In this document: one piece after another, positions 8,433 to 15,843 of the stretch | How the letters are laid out: the number at the start of each line of letters is the position of its first letter | Numbering within the stretch: the stretch's first letter is position 1 | The notes under the pieces: generated by a model | Databases searched by the model: none | What the model was told of the DNA's origin: nothing | Seen by the model: the letters and a program-made list of their open reading frames with translations, nothing else | Source: an uncultured Mycoplasmatota bacterium | GTDB taxonomy: Bacteria; Bacillota_I; Bacilli_A; RF39; UBA660 | Direction of reading: 5' to 3' | Assembly (NCBI GenBank): GCA_900556025.1 | Contig: USNG01000013.1 | Coordinates: forward strand, 1-36,871 | DNA length: 36,871 nt | Translations under genes and position numbers: made by a program

Positions 8433-8813
8433 TCATACTTTTTTAATTTTATTTACAATAAATTTTAACAAATTCATAAGCAATAATATAACTATATAAA
8501 GAGCATCTATAATATAGAAAAACATAATACCTAAAAATGTAGCTAAAGCACCAATATCAGTACCTAAAGTATACTTTTCACTTTTTAATAATATATACAT
8601 CACGACAGCACTAACAAGAAATATCAAAAATGATGTAAGTATCACTTTATAACTAATATATTTCTTTTTATATTTAAACATATAAAATATAAAAAGTGAT
8701 ATAAATGAAAATATTTGAAATAAAAGTACTGCATCAGAATAATCTTTAACAAATATTATCATTAATATAAAATCAATAATACAAACTATACCAGTAACAA
8801 CTATCTCTAACAT
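8433..8813 (-). CDS. Small four-helix membrane protein, unknown
   Basis: I do not recognise this 126-residue protein. It has four hydrophobic stretches (about residues 4-22, 27-46, 55-75 and 84-117) separated by short Lys/Tyr-rich loops and ends in a basic tail (VNKIKKV), typical of an inner-face C-terminus. GGG lies 4 nt before the ATG, and the start is 6 nt from the stop of the thioredoxin reductase-like gene, so they are probably one transcript. There are no motifs that suggest a function. Confidence 0.75.
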   Translation of the reverse strand: MLEIVVTGIVCIIDFILMIIFVKDYSDAVLLFQIFSFISLFIFYMFKYKKKYISYKVILTSFLIFLVSAVVMYILLKSEKYTLGTDIGALATFLGIMFFYIIDALYIVILLLMNLLKFIVNKIKKV

Positions 8814-8819
8814 AATACC

Positions 8820-9698
8820 CTACTTTAAATCATTTTTTAATTGTATAGCAGCAATAGCTCCTTCACTTACACCAGTCACTATTTGATATACATCTTTTTT
8901 AATAATATCGCCACATGCATATACTTTATCAATATTAGTTTTCATTTTATTATTAACTATTATATATCCATTTATATTTTCTACACCAAGACTTCTAATA
9001 AACGAAGTATCAGATTCATATCCATAATATACAAAAGCGCCATCACATTCTAAGAATGAACCATCATCTAATATAATACCCTTTAAAGTATCTTCTCCAA
9101 AAAATTCATTAGCTCCATTATTAATAATATTAATATTTTTATCTTTAACTTCTTGAACTAGTTTTTTTTCTGCAGTTATTTCATATTTAGTAATAATAGT
9201 CACATCACTTGCAAACTTACTTAAATATAATGCTTCTTCAAATGCACTATTTCCTCCACCTAAAACACATATTTTTTTATCTTTAAATAATGGTGCATCA
9301 CAAATAGCACAATAACTAATTCCTTTTCCAATAAATTTATTTTCATTTATAAGACCACTCTTACGAGGTTTTCTTCCAGTAGCAATAATTAATCCTTTAG
9401 AAGTAAATTCTCCTTTAGTAGTAGTAACTTTCTTTATTCCATTTTCTTCTACAACATTAGTAACTTTAGCTAATTTAAATGGTACTTTTTCATTCAATAT
9501 ATGTTCAAACATATTAGAAGCTAAATCTGGTCCACTAATAGACTTAAATCCTAAATAATTTTCAACTATTGTTATTTTATTTAAAAGTCCACCAGGAGCA
9601 CTCTCATCAATCATTAATACATTTAGTCCAGCCCTCTTAGCATAAATTCCAGCACTCATACCAGCAGGACCCATACCAATAATTATAGCATCATACAT
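8820..9698 (-). CDS. trxB: Thioredoxin reductase-like FAD/NAD(P)H oxidoreductase
   Basis: Flavoprotein of 292 residues of the low-molecular-weight thioredoxin reductase family, which passes electrons from NADPH through FAD and a Cys pair to thioredoxin. It shows an N-terminal FAD fold (IIGMGPAGMSAGIYAKRAG), the redox-active SYCAICDAPLF (CxxC, Cys130/Cys133), an NAD(P)H-binding GGGNSAFEEALYLSKF and the terminal FAD motif VYACGDI. AGGGG is 9 nt before the ATG at 9698; the ATG at 9707 abuts that site, so the later start is chosen. It lies just downstream of lgt, as in the Bacillus yvlD-hprK-lgt-trxB neighbourhood. It could act on another disulfide substrate. Confidence 0.9.
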   Translation of the reverse strand: MYDAIIIGMGPAGMSAGIYAKRAGLNVLMIDESAPGGLLNKITIVENYLGFKSISGPDLASNMFEHILNEKVPFKLAKVTNVVEENGIKKVTTTKGEFTSKGLIIATGRKPRKSGLINENKFIGKGISYCAICDAPLFKDKKICVLGGGNSAFEEALYLSKFASDVTIITKYEITAEKKLVQEVKDKNINIINNGANEFFGEDTLKGIILDDGSFLECDGAFVYYGYESDTSFIRSLGVENINGYIIVNNKMKTNIDKVYACGDIIKKDVYQIVTGVSEGAIAAIQLKNDLK

Positions 9699-9713
9699 AA
9701 TATTCATCCCCTT

Positions 9714-10526
9714 TTAAAAGATAATTTCTTCATCAACACTATTATAAAGATCATCAAGTTTAGGCTTCTTAGCTTGTGTAAAGAATATATATACACCAGC
9801 AGATATCATAATAACACTTAATACTTGAGCAACTTTAACATTAGCAATCATTAAACTATCAGTTCTAAATGTCTCTATAATTCCTCTAACAATACCATAC
9901 CATATCAAATAAATAGACACAATTTGTCCTTTTTTAATATATTTTCTTCTTCTAATAATCATTAAAATAATAAAACCAATTAAACAAGCAATAGATTCAA
10001 AATAAAACATAGGTAAATGATAACTACCATTTATATACATATTATCTATTACAAATTGAGGTATTATTTTCATATTAACTAAAGTCTGATAGCTAACAGT
10101 ACTACCATAAGCTTCACTATTAAAGAAGTTACCCCATCTACCAATAGCTTGAGCAATTATCAAAGCAGGAGCAAATATATCAGTAATCTTTAAAATATCA
10201 ACCTTATATTTTTTACAATATAATATTAATGTAATAAGTCCAGCAATAATCCCACCATGAATAGCTAAACCACCATTCCATATTTTATATATTTCAGATA
10301 AATTCTTTGAATAATAATCCCAACTAAATATAATAAAAAATAATCTAGCTCCAATAATACCCATTATTAAAACCCAAAATATCAAATTAAAAATAAAGTC
10401 ATATTTAATTTTAAATCTATTAGCTTCTCTAATAATCAAATAGTACGCTACAAAAACACCAGCTAATATTAATGCACTATACCATCTAATTTCAAGTCCG
10501 CCTATTGAAAAAAGCACTGGATCCAT
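9714..10526 (-). CDS. lgt: Prolipoprotein diacylglyceryl transferase Lgt
   Basis: Integral membrane enzyme that attaches diacylglycerol from phosphatidylglycerol to the lipobox Cys of prolipoproteins. The 270 residues have about seven membrane segments, the HGG motif (NGGLAIHGGIIAGLI) and the Lgt signature AIGRWGNFFNSEAYG with the essential Arg and Asn. The lipoprotein at 2854-3711 is one expected substrate. AGAGGG precedes the ATG; the gene begins 4 nt after the YvlD-like gene and ends 15 nt before the reductase start. Confidence 0.97.
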   Translation of the reverse strand: MDPVLFSIGGLEIRWYSALILAGVFVAYYLIIREANRFKIKYDFIFNLIFWVLIMGIIGARLFFIIFSWDYYSKNLSEIYKIWNGGLAIHGGIIAGLITLILYCKKYKVDILKITDIFAPALIIAQAIGRWGNFFNSEAYGSTVSYQTLVNMKIIPQFVIDNMYINGSYHLPMFYFESIACLIGFIILMIIRRRKYIKKGQIVSIYLIWYGIVRGIIETFRTDSLMIANVKVAQVLSVIMISAGVYIFFTQAKKPKLDDLYNSVDEEIIF

Positions 10527-10530
10527 ATAA

Positions 10531-10935
10531 TTACCCTCTTCCTACATTCTTAGTAATAATATTATCTAAAAGTATTCTCATAAAACTAATAAATATAGCT
10601 ATAAAGAATGTTGCAAAAAAACCATGAATATTAAAAGCACTCCCCATCAAAATATCACATAATTTCAAAATAATCATATTCACAATTGGATAAGCTATTC
10701 CAAAACTCAATATACTAAGTGGTAATGTCCAATAAATAAGTACAGGTTTAACTGTATAATTTAATAAATCTAAAATAAACGCAGCTATTAAAGCATATAG
10801 AAAACTCTTTATCTCAATTCCTATAAATAAAGATTCAGTAATCATTAAAACAACAGCATAAACTATAAGTCCAACAACAAATTGAATAAAATCACTTTTC
10901 TTATTATATTTTTTATTAACTATATTATTTGCCAT
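10531..10935 (-). CDS. YvlD-like membrane protein (phage holin family 4 superfamily)
   Basis: Membrane protein of 134 residues with four hydrophobic segments matching the four-helix 'phage holin superfamily IV' group (YvlD in Bacillus). The family core VKPVLIYWTLPLSILSFGI is clear, followed by INMIILK-like and GFFATFFIAIFISF helices. Despite the family name it is chromosomal and not tied to lysis. A perfect AGGAGG lies 5 nt before the ATG at 10935; earlier in-frame codons would put that site inside the gene. It precedes lgt, as yvlD-hprK-lgt does in Bacillus, but hprK is absent between them. Function unknown. Confidence 0.85.
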   Translation of the reverse strand: MANNIVNKKYNKKSDFIQFVVGLIVYAVVLMITESLFIGIEIKSFLYALIAAFILDLLNYTVKPVLIYWTLPLSILSFGIAYPIVNMIILKLCDILMGSAFNIHGFFATFFIAIFISFMRILLDNIITKNVGRG

Positions 10936-10943
10936 AACTCCTC

Positions 10944-11375
10944 CTAAAAACAATCTAATTCATTTATCATATTATAATTTTCAGAAACATATTCTCCATC
11001 ACAATAAAAATACACAGCATGATTATAAACATCTTTCTTCTTTAAATAAACAAATCCATCACATGACACATTATTATATTTTACATCAACTATACTTTTA
11101 TATCTCTTCAAAGCATCAAAAGTAACACATAAATAATCATTATCAGAATGTTTTAAAACATATTCAGTCATAAAAGCACTCTTATATTTTGAATTAAGTT
11201 CATTAACATAATAAGTCTCAATAAAATTAACACTAGCAAATTTAACATTCTTTTCATTAGTCTTAATCTCTTCATTTAATTTAGTTTCTTCATTACTAGC
11301 AAAATTAGGATTTAAAATAATAACTATAAGAGCTATTATAATCACTACAATAAATATTGCTACACCATTTCTCAT
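10944..11375 (-). CDS. Pilin-like single-pass membrane protein without a prepilin signal
   Basis: Protein of 143 residues with an N-terminal membrane anchor (about 5-23) and an extracellular domain. From about residue 85 the C-terminal half follows the same pattern as the two prepilins at 14163-15769: CVTFDALKRYKSIVDVKY, then SCDGFVYLKKK, then YFYCDGEY, against CDGVVVWDSE...YLVCGSDY and CKGIIVYDGK...YLYCGDDG. The spacing of the two Cys and the preceding VK[YF] is preserved, suggesting the same disulfide loop. It lacks the GFTLIE prepilin cleavage site, so it should stay membrane-anchored. The ATG overlaps the ppa stop (TAATG) with GAGG upstream, so it is coupled to ppa. The pilin-like assignment is my inference from this comparison. 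Confidence 0.7.
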   Translation of the reverse strand: MRNGVAIFIVVIIIALIVIILNPNFASNEETKLNEEIKTNEKNVKFASVNFIETYYVNELNSKYKSAFMTEYVLKHSDNDYLCVTFDALKRYKSIVDVKYNNVSCDGFVYLKKKDVYNHAVYFYCDGEYVSENYNMINELDCF

Positions 11376-11863
11376 TATTTTTTCCTCAAATCATTATATC
11401 TTTGTTTAGATGACTCAATTACTTTAAATGCTTCTTCTTTTCCATAATAATCTAAAACATCAACTGGAATATTTTGTAATGTTTTATAATTTTCAAAGAA
11501 GTTTTTAATCTCATCAAGTACAAAAGAAGATAAATCATCTAAAGTATTTACATCATTATATCTTGGATCTACTGCTACTACAGAAATAATTTTATAGTCT
11601 TCTTTTCCATTATCAAACATTTTTAATGCTCCAATAACTTTAGCAGGAATAACACATCCTGGATAAGAAGGTTCACTACCAATAACCAATATATCAAGTG
11701 GATCTCCATCTTTAGCTAAAGTATTATCTATAAAACCATATTCAGCAGGATAAGACATAGAAGAATATAAAACTCTATCTAATTTAATCTTACCATCTTT
11801 AATCTCAAATTTATTTCTAGAACCATTAGGTATTTCAATAATTGCTTCTACAACATCTTTCAT
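11375..11863 (-). CDS. ppa: Inorganic pyrophosphatase (family I)
   Basis: Soluble family I pyrophosphatase (162 residues) that hydrolyses PPi and pulls biosynthetic reactions forward. The signature DGDPLDILVIG with three metal-binding Asp residues is present, with other active-site parts at IEIPNGSRNKFEI (Lys/Glu) and YPAEYGFI, and VDPRYND. Many Firmicutes use the unrelated family II enzyme, so this choice is mildly noteworthy. The gene heads the downstream run of minus-strand genes; AGGATG precedes the ATG and an extended -10 lies at 11884-11892. Confidence 0.96.
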   Translation of the reverse strand: MKDVVEAIIEIPNGSRNKFEIKDGKIKLDRVLYSSMSYPAEYGFIDNTLAKDGDPLDILVIGSEPSYPGCVIPAKVIGALKMFDNGKEDYKIISVVAVDPRYNDVNTLDDLSSFVLDEIKNFFENYKTLQNIPVDVLDYYGKEEAFKVIESSKQRYNDLRKK

Positions 11864-11883
11864 ATTATCACATCCTAAAAATA

Positions 11884-11892
11884 ATTATATCA
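11884..11892 (-). promoter_or_regulatory. ppa operon promoter (extended -10)
   Basis: The minus strand reads TGATATAAT about 20 nt before the ppa ATG and just downstream of the rpmF terminator. It probably drives ppa through the sigma factor gene. Confidence 0.6.
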
Positions 11893-11912
11893 AAAAAACA
11901 CTTAAATATAAA

Positions 11913-11937
11913 TAAAAAAGTCAACGTTTGTTGACTA
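11913..11937 (-). terminator. rpmF terminator overlapping its stop codon
   Basis: Arms AGTCAAC (11919-11925) and GTTGACT (11930-11936) with a 4-nt loop are followed on the minus strand by six T. The rpmF stop (11935-11937) is inside the stem. Confidence 0.85.
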
Positions 11938-12147
11938 CTTTTCTTCTTTATTAACTTTAATAGCTTCTTTTCCTTTATAGTAACCACACTTAGTACAAGC
12001 TCTATGTGGAGCAAGTGGAGCGCCACAATTACTACAAGTAGCTACAGTAGGAGCATCTTTCTTTAAATGAGTTCTTCTTTGTCTTTTAGCAGTTTTACTA
12101 ATTCTTCTAAAAGGTAAAGCACCAAATAAAGTAATATCTAATTTCAT
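11935..12147 (-). CDS. rpmF: 50S ribosomal protein L32 (zinc-binding form)
   Basis: L32 of 70 residues. The core ALPFRRISKTAKRQRRTH matches the conserved N-terminal region, and CSNCGAP followed by HRACTKCGYYKG is the four-Cys zinc ribbon. About nine residues (MKLDITLFG) precede the point where most L32 proteins begin (AVPFRR); there is no internal start codon nearer the core, and GAAGGAGG is 7 nt before the ATG at 12147, so the extension looks real. yceD, usually upstream, is absent; tmcAL, another usual neighbour, is close by but divergent. It forms a single-gene unit. I saw no convincing promoter in the divergent gap. Confidence 0.94.
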   Translation of the reverse strand: MKLDITLFGALPFRRISKTAKRQRRTHLKKDAPTVATCSNCGAPLAPHRACTKCGYYKGKEAIKVNKEEK

Positions 12148-12257
12148 TTTTATTCCTCCTTCACGCATCAACATTCGAGTTAATTTCTCATTTGCCTAGA
12201 TATTTTCTCATAAATAAATAAAAATATCAAGTAAATTTAACTATTTTCTTATAAAAA

Positions 12258-12286
12258 TTGCTAAAAAGAACCAATTTTGTTATAAT
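12258..12286 (+). promoter_or_regulatory. Promoter of the HAD-tmcAL operon
   Basis: TTGCTA (12258-12263), a 17-nt spacer and TATAAT (12281-12286); TG at 12278-12279 also makes it an extended -10. AAGGA follows at 12294, then the ATG at 12310. Confidence 0.75.
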
Positions 12287-12309
12287 CATGATGAAGGAAT
12301 GAAGATATT

Positions 12310-13002
12310 ATGAAATTATTAGTAAGTGATTATGATGGTACATTTGATACAACTGAATCTAGTGAAACATATAGAAACAGTATCGCAGTAGATAAATTTA
12401 GAAGAAAAGGAAATCAATTTGCTTTCGCAACTGGTAGAAGTTTTAGATCAATAAAACAGCAAACAAATTATTATAAAATCAGCTATGATTATTTAATATG
12501 TAGTAATGGACTCGCTATATTTGATAAAAAAGATAGATTATTAAAAAGTACACTTATTAGTAAAGAAGCAATATTAAAAACATTAGCATATTTAAATAAA
12601 CTAGGATATGTTAAAAAAATAGTATTATTAAATGTTTATGGAGAAGAAACAAAAAACTATGACGAAGTTATAGAAATATTATTTACTCTTCAAATAAGAA
12701 ATGCTAAAGAAGCAGAAAAAATAAAAAATGAATTATCATTTTTATCATCTATGTCAAAATTTAATAGTGTTTTAGTTAGTAGTGAAACTAATAAAGTAGA
12801 AGGAATACAATTTATAAGTGAAAGATTTAATATACCACATCAAGATATAATAACAGTAGGTGATGAAAAAAATGACATAGAAATGTTATTAGAATATGAT
12901 GGTTATAAAATGCTAATATCTTCTCCACTACTCTATAAACAAAAACTAAAAACAACTACTTCAGTAAGTGCATTAATTAAAAGAATAGGAAGATTTAAAT
13001 GA
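12310..13002 (+). CDS. HAD-superfamily (Cof-type) phosphatase
   Basis: Cytosolic haloacid dehalogenase-like hydrolase of 230 residues. Motif I is LLVSDYDGTFDTTES (nucleophile Asp) and motif IV is ITVGDEKNDIEML (metal-binding Asp residues), with a C2-type cap between them, as in Cof/YbiV sugar- or cofactor-phosphatases. It is somewhat shorter than the usual 260-280 residues, the cap being reduced. AAGGA lies 11 nt before the ATG. Its TGA stop overlaps the tmcAL start (ATGA), so the two are translated together. The substrate cannot be told from sequence. Confidence 0.88.
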   Translation: MKLLVSDYDGTFDTTESSETYRNSIAVDKFRRKGNQFAFATGRSFRSIKQQTNYYKISYDYLICSNGLAIFDKKDRLLKSTLISKEAILKTLAYLNKLGYVKKIVLLNVYGEETKNYDEVIEILFTLQIRNAKEAEKIKNELSFLSSMSKFNSVLVSSETNKVEGIQFISERFNIPHQDIITVGDEKNDIEMLLEYDGYKMLISSPLLYKQKLKTTTSVSALIKRIGRFK

Positions 13003-14144
13003 AAACAATTGGTATAATCGCAGAATATAATCCATTTCATAATGGACACTTATATCAAATAAACAAAATAAAAGAAAAATACCCAGATTCAATAATAATA
13101 GTATGCCTAACTACATCGTTTACTCAAAGAGGAGAAATATCTATACTAAACAAATGGGAAAAAACACAAATAGCATTACAAAATAACGTAGATATAGTTA
13201 TAGAATTACCATATATTTATGCAGTACAAAGTAGTGATATATTTGCTGAATCATCACTTAAATTATTAAATGAATTAAAAATAGAAGAATTATGCTTTGG
13301 AAGTGAAAATAATAACTTAGGCAATTTAATAAAATGTGCAAAAACAGAGCTGTATAACAAAGAATTTGATATCAAAGTAAAAGAATACATGCAAGAAGGA
13401 ATTAGTTATCCTACTGCTTTAAATCGTACCTTAAAAGGCTTAATAAACATAGAAATATTAGAGCCAAACGATTTACTAGCACTAAGCTACTTAAAATCAA
13501 TATACAAAAATAACTACAAGATAAAACCATTCATAATAAAAAGAACAAATAACTATCATGATTTAGAATCAAACGAAAACATCATCTCAGCATCAAACAT
13601 AAGAAACAAAATAAAAAATGATATAGATATAAAAAATAATGTACCACTCGCAACATATCAAATACTAAAAAACAAAACAATTCAAAATAAATACTTCAAT
13701 TATTTAAAATACAAAATAATTTCAGAACAAAACCTAGATAAATATGTAGATGTAGAAGAAGGAATAAATAATAGAATCAAAAAATATATTTACTCTTCTT
13801 CATCACTAGAAGAATTAATTCAAAATATAAAAACAAAAAGATACACATACAATAAAATATCAAGAATGTTAAACCACATCCTTTGTTCATTCACAAAAGA
13901 TGAAAATAGTTTATTTAAAACACCAGAATATATCAGAATATTGGGCTTTTCAAACAATGGTCAAAAACACTTAAGCAGTATTAAAAGTACATTAAATCTA
14001 CCTATATTAAATGTTTATGATACAACTAAGTACAAATCATTAGAAATAGAAAAAAGAGTAACTGACATCTACTCTATTATTTATGAAGATATAACTTTAA
14101 AAGAAATTCAAAATAAACCAATACAAATAAAAACGGAAAACTAA
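12999..14144 (+). CDS. tmcAL: tRNA(Met) cytidine acetate ligase TmcAL
   Basis: Nucleotidyltransferase-fold enzyme (381 residues) that in Bacillus uses ATP and acetate to make N4-acetylcytidine at the wobble position of elongator tRNA-Met. The N-terminus IGIIAEYNPFHNGHLYQI carries the HxGH-type ATP site; TTSFTQRGEISILNKWEK and IELPYIYAVQSSDIFA are family-conserved. The C-terminal half is the Lys/Asn-rich tRNA-binding part. It overlaps the HAD gene by 4 nt and ends in a strong bidirectional terminator. In Bacillus tmcAL (ylbM) lies next to yceD and rpmF; here it sits close to rpmF in the opposite orientation. Confidence 0.95.
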   Translation: MKTIGIIAEYNPFHNGHLYQINKIKEKYPDSIIIVCLTTSFTQRGEISILNKWEKTQIALQNNVDIVIELPYIYAVQSSDIFAESSLKLLNELKIEELCFGSENNNLGNLIKCAKTELYNKEFDIKVKEYMQEGISYPTALNRTLKGLINIEILEPNDLLALSYLKSIYKNNYKIKPFIIKRTNNYHDLESNENIISASNIRNKIKNDIDIKNNVPLATYQILKNKTIQNKYFNYLKYKIISEQNLDKYVDVEEGINNRIKKYIYSSSSLEELIQNIKTKRYTYNKISRMLNHILCSFTKDENSLFKTPEYIRILGFSNNGQKHLSSIKSTLNLPILNVYDTTKYKSLEIEKRVTDIYSIIYEDITLKEIQNKPIQIKTEN

Positions 14145-14155
14145 TTTTCCGTTTT
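14130..14155. terminator. Bidirectional terminator between tmcAL and the pilin genes
   Basis: An 11-bp stem, AAAACGGAAAA (14130-14140) with TTTTCCGTTTT (14145-14155), has loop CTAA, which holds the tmcAL stop. It can end both the plus-strand tmcAL transcript and the minus-strand pilin transcript. Confidence 0.85.
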
Positions 14156-14162
14156 ATTATAC

Positions 14163-14585
14163 TTAACATCCAGGATATTCACTATCAATATTAACAGTAC
14201 TATCAGTAGCATAGTCACTTCCACATACTAAATATGTTTTTTTAGTTCTAGCTTCTGAATCCCAAACTACTACTCCATCACAAGGTGAATTTTTAAATTT
14301 AACTTCATCTATAAGACTTAAGTTTTTTAATACTGAAAGTTTAACATAAGAAATTGTATCACTCTTAGTACATACTCCACAAGTACGATTACCAATTGGA
14401 TGAATACAATAGTCTTCATTATATAAGTTAGCAGCATCAGCTATAGTATTCTCTTGTGTAATCATAGCTTGTTCTTGACTAGTTTTTAAATATTTTAACA
14501 CATTAGGTACAGCTATCAAAGAAAGTATTCCAAGAATAGCTACTACAGCCAATATTTCAATTAAAGTAAATCCTTCTTTTTTCAT
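14163..14585 (-). CDS. Type IV prepilin-like protein
   Basis: Short prepilin (about 141 residues) with leader MKKEG and the N-methylation motif GFTLIE followed by a 20-residue hydrophobic helix (EILAVVAILGILSLIAVPNV). This is the substrate form for a prepilin peptidase and would assemble into a type IV pilus or competence-type pseudopilus. The extracellular domain has Cys pairs and the module CDGVVVWDSE...YLVCGSDY, ending in a Cys. Starts at 14591 and 14585 are both possible (AGGA 5 or 11 nt upstream); the later gives the shorter leader. It follows the longer prepilin gene with overlapping stop and start. The first 30 codons are nearly identical in DNA to that gene. No PilB, PilC or PilD gene is in the window. 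Confidence 0.88.
   Translation of the reverse strand: MKKEGFTLIEILAVVAILGILSLIAVPNVLKYLKTSQEQAMITQENTIADAANLYNEDYCIHPIGNRTCGVCTKSDTISYVKLSVLKNLSLIDEVKFKNSPCDGVVVWDSEARTKKTYLVCGSDYATDSTVNIDSEYPGC
14488..14575 (-). repeat. 88-bp perfect direct repeat, copy 1 (pilin N-terminal coding part)
   Basis: Identical base for base to 15669-15756, including all synonymous sites. It encodes the prepilin cleavage motif and hydrophobic helix. The flanks diverge at once, which points to recent duplication or gene conversion limited to this segment. Confidence 0.9.
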
Positions 14586-14593
14586 AAACATCA

Positions 14594-15769
14594 CTATCCT
14601 AAATTAGAAATTATATTTGTTATTAATGTTTTAGCATTTGTAGCATTACTACTAGTAGTCAAATTAGTACTATCTAATTTTAAAGAACTTGTAGAATAAC
14701 TACTATTTTCACTTATCTCAGCAATATGATTTAAAGCTTTAAAGAATGTAGTATATTCAATATTATATTCTTCTCTCTTCAAATCAGTAGCATTAATAGC
14801 ATTATTAGCATCTTGTAACATATAAGTTAATATGTTTCTAACTATAGTTTTTACACAATCTTCATCAGTACATTCAATAAAACCAGCTAACTCACCAGAC
14901 TCTAATATATTAGCATCAATACTAACTATATTTAAGTCCATTTTTCTTTTATAACTTTCAGCATATTTTAAATAATTACTATTATAACTAGTACAACTAA
15001 TACTCTCAAGATTACTATCACTTAAATCATAAATCATATAATCTTTATATGTTGAACTATCACTTAAAATAGAAACATTATTAAAGTGAGTTGTGGTTCT
15101 AGTAGCATCTATTTCTTGTATTAATTGAACGATCTCATCGTTAATTAGTTTCTTATCATCACTAGAATTAGTTGGGTTACTACAACTATTTAATAATTCA
15201 CTTATACGGCTAGATATTTGAACAACTTGTTCTAAACCACCCTTTGCAGTTTGCAACATAGATACCCTATCTTCCCATGTAGAAGAAGCTTCACTCTTAT
15301 AATCTGCAGATCCTATACCACATCTAGAATACATAGCTGGATTTAAACTACTATCAGTTATATAATCGTAATTTCCATCATCCCCACAATATAAATAAGT
15401 TTTTCCTTTTGAATTCTTACCATCATAAACAATGATACCTTTACATTCTTTTCCTTTATATTTAACTGTTTCAGCATAGCTATTAGATGTATTTTGTAAA
15501 TCACTTAAACAAATATATTTTTCACTACTTTCTTCATTATTTTCATAACTATCAGGACACATACCATCATGTAATTTAGTTGAAGAACAATAATCAGTTA
15601 TATATAAATTAGCTGCGTCAAGTATTGTATTTTCTTGAGTAATCATTGCTCTTTTTCTACTTTCGTTCAAATATTTTAACACATTAGGTACAGCTATCAA
15701 AGAAAGTATTCCAAGAATAGCTACTACAGCCAATATTTCAATTAAAGTAAATCCTTTTTTATTCTTCAT
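14594..15769 (-). CDS. Type IV prepilin fused to a flagellin-like domain
   Basis: Protein of 391 residues. Residues 1-150 are a prepilin: leader MKNKKG, cleavage motif GFTLIE, hydrophobic helix and a Cys-containing domain (CKGIIVYDGK...YLYCGDDG) ending at the Cys where the neighbouring pilin stops. Residues about 160-236 then match the flagellin N-terminal D1 helices: WEDRVSMLQTAKGGLEQ against QDGISLIQTAEGALTE of Bacillus Hag, then SRISEL, INDEIVQLIQEID and TTHFNNVSIL against the flagellin IQDEIxxLxxEID and TEFNxxxLL pattern. Residues about 315-385 may be the matching C-terminal helix pair (ANNAIN...), less certain. A strong GGAGG precedes the ATG and a promoter lies at 15793-15822. It starts the two-gene pilin unit. 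The flagellin-like identity is my reading of the motif order and is convincing but untested. Confidence 0.82.
   Translation of the reverse strand: MKNKKGFTLIEILAVVAILGILSLIAVPNVLKYLNESRKRAMITQENTILDAANLYITDYCSSTKLHDGMCPDSYENNEESSEKYICLSDLQNTSNSYAETVKYKGKECKGIIVYDGKNSKGKTYLYCGDDGNYDYITDSSLNPAMYSRCGIGSADYKSEASSTWEDRVSMLQTAKGGLEQVVQISSRISELLNSCSNPTNSSDDKKLINDEIVQLIQEIDATRTTTHFNNVSILSDSSTYKDYMIYDLSDSNLESISCTSYNSNYLKYAESYKRKMDLNIVSIDANILESGELAGFIECTDEDCVKTIVRNILTYMLQDANNAINATDLKREEYNIEYTTFFKALNHIAEISENSSYSTSSLKLDSTNLTTSSNATNAKTLITNIISNLG
15669..15756 (-). repeat. 88-bp perfect direct repeat, copy 2
   Basis: The same 88 bases as 14488-14575, in the same orientation and 1181 bp away, within the first codons of the longer prepilin gene. 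Confidence 0.9.
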
Positions 15770-15792
15770 ATATCCCTCCTACCTTCTACATT

Positions 15793-15822
15793 AGAATAAC
15801 ATAAATTACATAATTCTTTCAA
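15793..15822 (-). promoter_or_regulatory. Candidate promoter of the pilin genes
   Basis: The minus strand reads TTGAAA, an 18-nt spacer and TATTCT, about 24 nt before the start and followed by a strong AGGAGGG. No terminator is seen after polA, so read-through may add to it. A SigH-type promoter (AGGANNT...GAAT) was not found. Confidence 0.5.
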
Positions 15823-15843
15823 TATTTACACTAAAAATTGACA

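Noticed and set aside
10531..10935. Phage holin, and so a prophage
   Set aside because: The protein belongs to the YvlD-like holin superfamily found in bacterial chromosomes next to lgt; no other phage gene is present.
12148..12309. Ribosomal leader or riboswitch upstream of rpmF
   Set aside because: I saw no stable structure or conserved motif in this AT-rich divergent gap, and no clear rpmF promoter either.
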